Origin: Microbacterium terregens
GTDB taxonomy: Bacteria; Actinomycetota; Actinomycetes; Actinomycetales; Microbacteriaceae
Length of the DNA stretch: 64,000 bases
Direction of reading: 5' to 3'
Assembly: GCF_039534975.1 (NCBI RefSeq)
Contig: NZ_BAAAWH010000001.1
Coordinates: forward strand, 3,162,001 to 3,226,000
A program made the translations under genes and the position numbers. This document shows, piece by piece, positions 53,402 through 59,924 of this stretch. The notes below the pieces were generated by a model, which did no database searches, had not been told where the DNA came from, and saw only the letters and a list, made by a program, of their open reading frames with translations. The first letter of the stretch is position 1. Each line of letters begins with the position of its first letter.

Positions 53402-54556
53402 TCAGTGCAGCGCGGCGACGGCCCCGCGGATCGCTTCGCGGTCCGGCTTGCCGCTCGGCAGCGTGGCGATCTCGTCCACGAGCACGAGGCGCGTGGGTCG
53501 CGCATGCGGGCCCACGTCCTCGGCGACCGCGGCACGGGCCTCCTCCAGCTGAACCGACTCGCTTCGCCGGAGCGCTTCACCACGCGGCACCACGACGACG
53601 GAGGCTTCGCCCCATCGCGCGTCGGCGACCCCGACCACGACGGCCGACTCGAGTCCGGCGATCGACTGCACCACGCGTTCGACCCGGTCGAGGGACACGT
53701 TGATCCCTCCCGATACGATCACGTTGTCGATCCGGCCGCGCACGCGCAGGAGGTCGTCCTCGAAGATGCCCGCGTCCCCGGTGCGGTACCAGCGGGTGCC
53801 GTCCGCATCGCGGGGGAACGCGGCATCCGTCGCCGTCGGTTCCCCGAGGTAGCCCTCGGCCAGGGTCGGGCCCGCGATCTGCACCTCGCCGTCGACGATT
53901 CGCAGCGAGACGCCGCGCAGGGGGCGGCCGTCGTACACGCATCCCCCACTGGTTTCGGTCGAGCCATAGGTGCGGACCACTCGCACACCGGCATCCTGAG
54001 CCCGTTCGAGCGTCGCCGGCGCGATCGCCTGACCGCCCACCAGGATCTGTTCGAAGGAACGCAGCCCAGCCAGTACCGTGTCGTCGTTCCGACCCGCATC
54101 CAGCAGCGTGGTCAGCTGTGCGGGCACGAGCGAGGTGTACGTGCGGACACGTTCGCCGCGGTCGGTCGAGACCATCATGAGCGCCGCAGCGGTGAACGCT
54201 TGCGGCGTGAACGCGCCGGTGAGCCACGCCGGCTCGCGGTCGGCGACGATCGAGCGGACGAGCACTTGGAGCCCTGCGACGTAGCTCGCCGGCAGGGCGA
54301 GCAGCCACGCGCCGTCGCCGACACGATCGGCGGTCGCCAGCGCACTGGCGGTGAGGGCGTCGCGGCTGAGCACGACACTCTTGGGAATGCCCGTGGACCC
54401 CGAGGTCGTCACCACCACGGCGGTGCCGGCGCGCACCTCCGTCGGCAGGCCGCTCAGCATTCCGAGCCCGAGCGCGGGACCGGCCCCGTGGAGGGCACCC
54501 CGCAGCGCGCGCAGGATCTCGCGCGGGTCGTCGCCGAGGACGGGTTCGAGCCTCAT
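53402..54556 (-). CDS. menE: o-Succinylbenzoate-CoA ligase
   Basis: AMP-forming ligase of 384 residues that activates o-succinylbenzoate with CoA. Motifs: VVTTSGSTGIPKSVVLS (P-loop), RTYGSTETSGGCVYDG, WYRTGDAGIFEDD and the final PSGKPDREAIR with the catalytic Lys. It is shorter than general acyl-CoA ligases, as in other actinobacterial MenE. GAGGAAGCA precedes the ATG. It lies 7 bases after menB and before menA on the same strand. Confidence 0.94.
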   Translation of the reverse strand: MRLEPVLGDDPREILRALRGALHGAGPALGLGMLSGLPTEVRAGTAVVVTTSGSTGIPKSVVLSRDALTASALATADRVGDGAWLLALPASYVAGLQVLVRSIVADREPAWLTGAFTPQAFTAAALMMVSTDRGERVRTYTSLVPAQLTTLLDAGRNDDTVLAGLRSFEQILVGGQAIAPATLERAQDAGVRVVRTYGSTETSGGCVYDGRPLRGVSLRIVDGEVQIAGPTLAEGYLGEPTATDAAFPRDADGTRWYRTGDAGIFEDDLLRVRGRIDNVIVSGGINVSLDRVERVVQSIAGLESAVVVGVADARWGEASVVVVPRGEALRRSESVQLEEARAAVAEDVGPHARPTRLVLVDEIATLPSGKPDREAIRGAVAALH

Positions 54557-54563
54557 TGCTTCC

Positions 54564-55583
54564 TCAGAAATGCCAGGGGTACGGCGACCAGTCGGGGTCG
54601 CGCTTCTCGAGGAACGAGTCGCGGCCTTCGACGGCCTCGTCGGTGCCGTAGGCGAGGCGCGTGGCCTCGCCCGCGAACACCTGCTGCCCGACCATACCGT
54701 CATCGACCGCGTTGAAGGCGAACTTCAGCATGCGGATGGCGGTGGGCGATTTCGTCAGGATCGTGCGCGCCATGGCGATCGCCTCGCGCTCGAGTTCGGC
54801 GTGCGCAACCACGCGGTTGACGGCGCCCATCTCGTACGCGCGCTGCGCCGAGTACTCCTCCGCGAGGAAGAACACTTCACGCGCGAACTTCTGGCCGATC
54901 TGGCGGGCGAAGTACGCCGAGCCGTAGCCCGCATCGAAGGAGCCGACGTCCGCATCGGTCTGCTTGAACCGGCCGTGCTCGGCGCTGGCGATCGTGAGGT
55001 CGCAGACCACGTGCAGCGAGTGGCCGCCGCCGGCCGCCCAGCCCGGGACGACCGCGACCACGACCTTCGGCATGAAGCGGATCAGCCGCTGCACCTCGAG
55101 GATGTGCAGGCGGCCGGTGGCGTGCGCCAGCGAGCCGGGGGTCTGGGGCGGAGCCCCGGTAGGCGCGTGCGCCAGCGAGCCGGGGGTCTGGGGCGGAGCC
55201 CCGGTAGGCGCGTGCGCCGGCGAGCCGGGGGTCTGGGGTGGAGCCCCGGCGGCCTCACCTCCGGCATCCGCGTACTGGTAGCCGTCACGACCGCGGATGC
55301 GCTGGTCTCCGCCGGAGCAGAAGGCCCAGCCACCGTCCTTCGCGCTCGGGCCGTTGCCGGTGAGCAGTACGACGCCGATGCGCGGATCCTGTCGCGCGAT
55401 GTCGAGCGCCCGATGCAGCTCGTCGACCGTGTGCGGCCGGAAGGCGTTGCGCACCTCGGGGCGGTTGAACGCGATGCGGGCGATACGACCGTCGGGCGAT
55501 ACGTGCGCGGTGACGTCGGTGTACGAGTCGGAGCCGGGGGCGTCGACCCACGCGGCGGGATCGAACAGCTCGGACACGATCAT
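54564..55583 (-). CDS. menB: 1,4-dihydroxy-2-naphthoyl-CoA synthase with repeat insertion
   Basis: Crotonase-family ring-closing enzyme of 339 residues converting OSB-CoA to DHNA-CoA. Conserved segments include FCSGGDQRIRGRDGYQY, GWAAGGGHSLHVVCDL, FKQTDADVGSFDAGYGSAY and the C-terminal WSPYPWHF. Residues 113-156 are an insertion of three GAPPQTPGSxAHAPT units, coded by three 45-bp DNA repeats, at the flexible loop after GYQY. Mycobacterial MenB has a short loop there and is about 25-45 residues shorter. Since the catalytic residues are intact, the enzyme is probably active. The start overlaps the stop of the upstream LLM gene (ATGA). Confidence 0.93.
   Translation of the reverse strand: MIVSELFDPAAWVDAPGSDSYTDVTAHVSPDGRIARIAFNRPEVRNAFRPHTVDELHRALDIARQDPRIGVVLLTGNGPSAKDGGWAFCSGGDQRIRGRDGYQYADAGGEAAGAPPQTPGSPAHAPTGAPPQTPGSLAHAPTGAPPQTPGSLAHATGRLHILEVQRLIRFMPKVVVAVVPGWAAGGGHSLHVVCDLTIASAEHGRFKQTDADVGSFDAGYGSAYFARQIGQKFAREVFFLAEEYSAQRAYEMGAVNRVVAHAELEREAIAMARTILTKSPTAIRMLKFAFNAVDDGMVGQQVFAGEATRLAYGTDEAVEGRDSFLEKRDPDWSPYPWHF
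55120..55254. repeat. Three tandem 45-bp repeats inside menB
   Basis: Units at 55120-55164, 55165-55209 and 55210-55254. The first two are identical; the third differs at a few bases and at its end. Each contains the palindromic core GGGGC-GGAGCCCC (GGGGT-GGAGCCCC in the third), able to form a hairpin. The unit length is a multiple of three, so menB stays in frame. Confidence 0.9.
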
Positions 55584-56383
55584 GGGCGGCCGCCGTTCTT
55601 GGCGTCCCGCCACGCCAGCCAGGAGCGCACGAGGTCGTAGTCGTAGTCCGGGCCGCGGAAGGCGAGGGTGAAGAGGCGGACGCCGCCGTCGAAGAGCTGG
55701 TCTGCCCCTTCCTCCGTGCGTCGCGCCAGTTCGTTGGACAGGATGAGCGTGGAGGTGTCGCGCCCTTCGCGCTGGGCCCACTTCTCGATGACGGAGAGCT
55801 TGTGCGGCAATTCCTCCGGGTGAACGAAGCTGTGCCAGTAGTCGGCGTACCGCGCCACGAGTCGAAGCGTCTTCTGCTCGCCCTTGCCGCCGATCATCAC
55901 CGGGATCTTGCGGGTCGGCGGCGGCTTGAGGGCATCCCAGCGAGCGTGGATGCGGGCCAGTCCCTCAGCGAGGTCGTCCAGCCGGGTGCCCGGCGTGCCG
56001 AACTCGTAGCCGTACTCGTCGTAGTCCTTCTGGAACCACCCCGCGCCGGTGCCCAGGATGAACCGGCCCTCGCCGCCCTTTGCGCTCATGTGGTCGATCG
56101 TGCGAGCCATGTCGGCCTGCAGGTCGGGGTTGCGGTAGCTGTTGCAGTTCACGAGCGCACCGAACTCGACTCGCTCGGTCTGCTCGGCCCACGCGCCGAG
56201 CATGGTCCACGACTCGAAATGACTGCCGTCGGGGTCGCCGGTGAGCGGGAAGAAGTGGTCCCAATTGAACAGGATGTCGACGCCCATGTCTTCGAGCCTG
56301 CGAACGGCATCACGCATTTCGGAGTAGGTGACGTGCTGCGGCTGGATCTGGACGCCCAGCCGTACGGGGGTATCGGTGAGCAT
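55580..56383 (-). CDS. LLM-class F420-dependent oxidoreductase
   Basis: Protein of 267 residues starting MLTDTPVRLG. Typical LLM segments are VDILFNWDHFFPLTGDPDG, TERVEFGALVNCNSYRNP, MARTIDHMSAKGGEGRFILGTGAGWFQKDY and KIPVMIGGKGEQKTLRL. The family name 'LLM class F420-dependent' fits this actinobacterial type. Its stop overlaps the menB start by 4 bases, so it is translated with menB; whether it acts in quinone metabolism is not known. Confidence 0.9.
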   Translation of the reverse strand: MLTDTPVRLGVQIQPQHVTYSEMRDAVRRLEDMGVDILFNWDHFFPLTGDPDGSHFESWTMLGAWAEQTERVEFGALVNCNSYRNPDLQADMARTIDHMSAKGGEGRFILGTGAGWFQKDYDEYGYEFGTPGTRLDDLAEGLARIHARWDALKPPPTRKIPVMIGGKGEQKTLRLVARYADYWHSFVHPEELPHKLSVIEKWAQREGRDTSTLILSNELARRTEEGADQLFDGGVRLFTLAFRGPDYDYDLVRSWLAWRDAKNGGRP

Positions 56384-56538
56384 CCACCCAGCCTATTGCC
56401 GTGCGGATGCCGCGGACCGTCATGGTGGTCGGCACGACGAGGCGACGGACCGGCGGCGCGCCATGGGCACTACGCGCGGGCGGATCGCGCAGCGATGCCG
56501 GGACCGGGAAGACCCCGGCCCCGGCATCCGTCACCGTG

Positions 56539-57507
56539 TCAGCGGCGAGCGCGCACGGTCTTGATCGTCACGTCGACGATGTCCCACAGCGCGACGCCCG
56601 CGAAGATGAAACCGGTGACCACGCTGACGATCGCGGTGACGGTCGCGCCGTCGTCGGGCACGAGAGTCGGGAAGTAGTCCGGGTTCAGCAGCTGTCCCTG
56701 AGCGAGGAGCACCAGCGCCGGGATCGCGACGGCGAGCGCGAGCACCGCGTTCACGATCGCGAACGGCGGGGTCCACCGCCCGACGAGGTAGACCACGACG
56801 GCGAGTGCGGCCTCCAACCCCATCAGGACGAAGAGCCCGGCGATCCACCACGGCCACAGGCCCGGGTTGAGGAAGGACAGCGGGGCGTCGGTTGCCGTGA
56901 CCGACGGAGGAACGAAGCCGATCGTGAGGTCCCAGATGATCGCCCCCGCGGCGATGGCCAGGAACACGAGCGTGGCGAGCATGTCGCCGAAGCCGACGCC
57001 GCGCGGCCCGGGCTCGGGCAGCTGGTCTACGGTCCACACGGTGAACTCCTTGCCGGAGTCCGCACCCGTGCGCTCGACGATCACGAAGACCAGGGTGGTC
57101 CAGAAGGCGAGGTTGACCGCCACCGAGATGAGCGTCGCGATGACACTGCCGATGACCTCGCCGACGCCGGCGCCGCTCAGGATCTGGCCGAGCGCCACGC
57201 CCACCGCGGCGACCGGGAGCACGATCGCCAGCAGCAGCTTGAGCAGCCGCCACCAGTCGAGGTAGTGGCGGGGACCGATGAGGTACAGCGACCGATCGGT
57301 GTAGCCCGCGGCCAGCTTGTCGGGATCGCCGAGTTCGGTGAGCACGGCGATCTCGGCGGCGCCCTGCGGCTCGCCGTCGCCCACGCGGGCGTCGACCTGA
57401 TCCTCGATGGACGCGCGCAGCTCGGCGCGCAGGTCGGCGCGCTGCTTCTCGGGCACCGTGCGCATCGCGGCGGCGACATAGCGTTCGGTGAGAGTCGTAG
57501 CGGTCAT
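56539..57507 (-). CDS. Permease-prefix-domain membrane protein (second copy type)
   Basis: Protein of 322 residues starting MTATTLTERY with CAGGAGGATT upstream. The N-terminal 75 residues (AAMRTVPEKQRADLRAELR ... DPDKLAAGYTD) form a permease-prefix/HAAS-type domain. Seven to eight membrane segments follow (LLLAIVLPVAAVGVALG; FWTTLVFVIVER; MLATLVFLAIAAGAIIWDL). It is encoded 1 base after the PadR stop (TGACATG). No transport substrate is evident. Confidence 0.85.
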   Translation of the reverse strand: MTATTLTERYVAAAMRTVPEKQRADLRAELRASIEDQVDARVGDGEPQGAAEIAVLTELGDPDKLAAGYTDRSLYLIGPRHYLDWWRLLKLLLAIVLPVAAVGVALGQILSGAGVGEVIGSVIATLISVAVNLAFWTTLVFVIVERTGADSGKEFTVWTVDQLPEPGPRGVGFGDMLATLVFLAIAAGAIIWDLTIGFVPPSVTATDAPLSFLNPGLWPWWIAGLFVLMGLEAALAVVVYLVGRWTPPFAIVNAVLALAVAIPALVLLAQGQLLNPDYFPTLVPDDGATVTAIVSVVTGFIFAGVALWDIVDVTIKTVRARR

Positions 57508-57508
57508 G

Positions 57509-57844
57509 TCAATCCTCCTGAGGAAGTGCATCGATCGCCGCGGCGATCGCATGGAAGTCATCGGTGAGAGCGGCGGCCAGTCGTGACCCCGCGGGGCTGG
57601 TGCGGTAGAACTTGCGCGGCCGGGCCTCGTCGGTGTTCCACTCGCTCGTGAGATGTCCCTGCTTCTCCAGACGGCGCAGCAGCGGGTAGAGCGTGTTGGC
57701 GTCGGTCTCGAATCCCCGTGCGCTGAGTTCCTCGAGCAGCCCGTAGCCGTAGCCCGGGCTCTTCAGCAGCCGCAGGCAGGCGAGGACCGCTGTACCCCGC
57801 CTCAGCTCCTGCAGGTGGGTGTCGAGTGCTTCCGTCTCGCTCAT
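57509..57844 (-). CDS. PadR family transcriptional regulator
   Basis: Protein of 111 residues: LQELRRGTAVLACLRLLKSPGYGYGLLEEL, then ANTLYPLLRRLEKQGHLTSEW and RKFYRTSPAGSRLAAAL, the complete winged helix of PadR. It probably represses its own two-gene operon with the prefix-domain membrane protein. Two perfect inverted repeats upstream of its start are likely operators. Confidence 0.92.
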   Translation of the reverse strand: MSETEALDTHLQELRRGTAVLACLRLLKSPGYGYGLLEELSARGFETDANTLYPLLRRLEKQGHLTSEWNTDEARPRKFYRTSPAGSRLAAALTDDFHAIAAAIDALPQED

Positions 57845-57858
57845 GGCTCACACGTTAC

Positions 57859-57899
57859 TGTGTTTCACACACTATCGTCAAGCACACATCGCAGTGTGC
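57859..57899 (-). promoter_or_regulatory. Two inverted repeats upstream of padR
   Basis: TGTGT-TTC-ACACA at 57859-57871 and GCACAC-ATCGCA-GTGTGC at 57882-57899 are perfect dyads sharing ACAC/GTGT arms, 15-55 bases before the PadR start. TAGTGT on the minus strand between them is a possible -10. They are probable PadR binding sites. Confidence 0.6.
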
Positions 57900-58093
57900 G
57901 TTGCTTCCTCGCCCCGCGGAGTCCGACCGTGCACAACGTCGCTCATCGCGCCATGCCGCGGGCACCGACCGTCGAGATGCAGCCGGCCGCCGCGCCGTGC
58001 ACGGCCGGATCAGCGACGATGTGCACGCAACGGGCTTCCCCCGCCTGGGGTTCAGTCGACGACCTGCCGGGCCTGAGGGACCATGATGGAGGC

Positions 58094-59116
58094 GTGAGCA
58101 ACGACGCCGCAGCATCCTTCCCCTCCCTCGCCGATCTGCTGGACTCGGTGCGGGTGGTCGCCCTCCCCCTTGTCACGCGGTTCCGCGGGATCGAGGTCCG
58201 CGAGGCGGCCCTCCTGCAAGGACCCGAGGGATGGACGGAGTTCTCCCCCTTCCTCGAGTACGAAGACGCCGAGGCCTCGGTCTGGCTCGCCGGTGCCATC
58301 GACTTCGGATGGACGCCCCTGCCGACTGCTCACCGCGACCTGATCCCCGTCAACGCCACCGTGCCGGCGGTGGAGGCGGCAGCCGTTGCCGACGTGCTCG
58401 CGCGTTACGACGGATGCCGCACCGCGAAGGTCAAGGTCGCCGAAGCCGGACAACGGCTGGCGGACGACGTGGCCCGGGTGCGCGCGGTCCGCGAGGCGAT
58501 GGGTCCGGAGGGCCGCATCCGCGTCGACGCCAATGGCGCCTGGAACCTGGACGAAGCCGAACACGCCATCCACGCGCTGGCCGAGTTCGACCTCGAGTAC
58601 GTCGAGCAGCCGTGCGCCACCATCGACGAGCTCGCCGAGCTGCGGCGTCGCGTGAAGTATCTCGGCATCCCGATCGCGGCGGACGAGAGCGTCCGCAAGG
58701 CCGCCGACCCGCTCGCGGTCGCCCGTGCCGGGGCAGCCGACATCATCGTGGTCAAGGCGCAGCCGCTCGGCGGGGTCCGCCGCGCGCTCGAGATCGTGGC
58801 CGAGTCGGGTCTGCCCGCCGTCGTCTCCAGCGCCCTGGAGACCTCGGTCGGGCTGGCGATGGGGGTCGCGCTGGCCGCCGCCCTCCCCCAGCTGGACTAC
58901 GACTGCGGGCTGGGAACGGCCGCACTGCTGACGGCGGATGCCGCCTCCCCCGCTCTCGTGCCCCACAACGGAGTGCTGCCCGCGGGTCGGGTGGCTGCCG
59001 ATGCCGCACTGATGGACCGATACACGGCATCCGAGGATCGCCAGGAGTGGTGGCGTGCGCGCATCGCGCGGTGCCATTCCGAACTCGTGCGCGCGAGCGC
59101 TCGTGCGCACGCCTGA
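58094..59116 (+). CDS. menC: o-Succinylbenzoate synthase
   Basis: Enolase-superfamily enzyme of 340 residues that dehydrates SHCHC to o-succinylbenzoate. Catalytic Lys in AKVKVAE, metal ligands Asp in RIRVDANGAWN, Glu in YVEQPC and Asp in AADESVR, and second Lys in IVVKAQPLGG are all present. GTG start with TGGAGGC directly upstream. It stands apart from the other men genes and on the opposite strand to menB/menE, divergent from padR. Confidence 0.94.
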   Translation: MSNDAAASFPSLADLLDSVRVVALPLVTRFRGIEVREAALLQGPEGWTEFSPFLEYEDAEASVWLAGAIDFGWTPLPTAHRDLIPVNATVPAVEAAAVADVLARYDGCRTAKVKVAEAGQRLADDVARVRAVREAMGPEGRIRVDANGAWNLDEAEHAIHALAEFDLEYVEQPCATIDELAELRRRVKYLGIPIAADESVRKAADPLAVARAGAADIIVVKAQPLGGVRRALEIVAESGLPAVVSSALETSVGLAMGVALAAALPQLDYDCGLGTAALLTADAASPALVPHNGVLPAGRVAADAALMDRYTASEDRQEWWRARIARCHSELVRASARAHA

Positions 59117-59130
59117 GGCGGCGCTCCCGC

Positions 59131-59775
59131 TCAGGCGGGAGGCGGCTCGATGACCAGCTGCGCCACGCGGGCGATCTCCTCGCTCGTGCGACGGCACACC
59201 GCCGCGTAGTCCAGCCCGGCCATCGTTGCGCGCACGGACTCGCTCTCCCACACCGTGAGCATCAGCCGGGCGACCTCATCGGCGGGCACGCGGAACCTCA
59301 GCGTCTTGGCCTGAGCGATGTCGCTGATAATCTGAGCGACGCTCGCGCGCATCTGCGCGTCCTGCGCGAGATAGGCCGCGCCGAGCTGCGGGTCGCGCAG
59401 GGCGTGGATGCGGATCTCGCTCATGAGCAGGATCGCGAGGCGGTCGTCCCCCGAGACGTCGAGCACCTGCTGGACCAGCGACAGCGCGTCGGTCGCGACG
59501 TCGTGCAGCTGTCCCCCGCGCTCGAGCTGGGCCACGCGCTCCCGCACGCCGTCGACACGAGCCCGGGCCACGCGGCCGGCGAGCTCGAGGAACAACTCGT
59601 CCTTCGACTCGAAGTTCGAGTAGAACGCACCGCGCGTGAAGCCGGCACGGTCGCAGATCGCCTCGACGGATGCCGCGTCCAATCCCTCTTCGGCGAACAC
59701 CTGGGCCGCCGCGTCCAGGAGCTTCTGAACGGTGGCCTCGCGGCGGCGTGACGTCACGACGACGGCGTCGGTCAT
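59131..59775 (-). CDS. TetR/AcrR family regulator
   Basis: Repressor of 214 residues with the N-terminal TetR helix-turn-helix (VQKLLDAAAQVFAEEGLDAAS ... FTRGAFYSNFESKDELFLEL) and a helical ligand domain. It is divergent from the MMPL exporter, and two tandem palindromes lie between them, so it probably represses the exporter operon and itself. The inducer may be the exported compound. It is convergent with menC. Confidence 0.93.
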   Translation of the reverse strand: MTDAVVVTSRRREATVQKLLDAAAQVFAEEGLDAASVEAICDRAGFTRGAFYSNFESKDELFLELAGRVARARVDGVRERVAQLERGGQLHDVATDALSLVQQVLDVSGDDRLAILLMSEIRIHALRDPQLGAAYLAQDAQMRASVAQIISDIAQAKTLRFRVPADEVARLMLTVWESESVRATMAGLDYAAVCRRTSEEIARVAQLVIEPPPA

Positions 59776-59857
59776 CAGTCCTCCTCAGGTGGTCGCTTCT
59801 CGACCGTGTTCGAAATACACACGCAGCACTCAGGTTGAGGGCCACAACGCGACCTAC

Positions 59858-59873
59858 GATACACTCATGTATC
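59858..59873. promoter_or_regulatory. TetR operator 1 (GATACA-N4-TGTATC)
   Basis: Perfect 6-4-6 palindrome GATACACTCATGTATC between the TetR gene and the MMPL gene. It is followed directly by a second palindrome with the same arms. Confidence 0.8.
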
Positions 59874-59874
59874 C

Positions 59875-59890
59875 GATACAGCACTGTATC
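59875..59890. promoter_or_regulatory. TetR operator 2 (GATACA-N4-TGTATC)
   Basis: Perfect palindrome GATACAGCACTGTATC with arms identical to operator 1, offset by 17 bases. It ends 34 bases before the MMPL start, so a bound repressor would block the exporter promoter. Confidence 0.8.
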
Positions 59891-59924
59891 CAACCTGTCT
59901 GAAACCTGGTAGCCCGGAGGCGCT

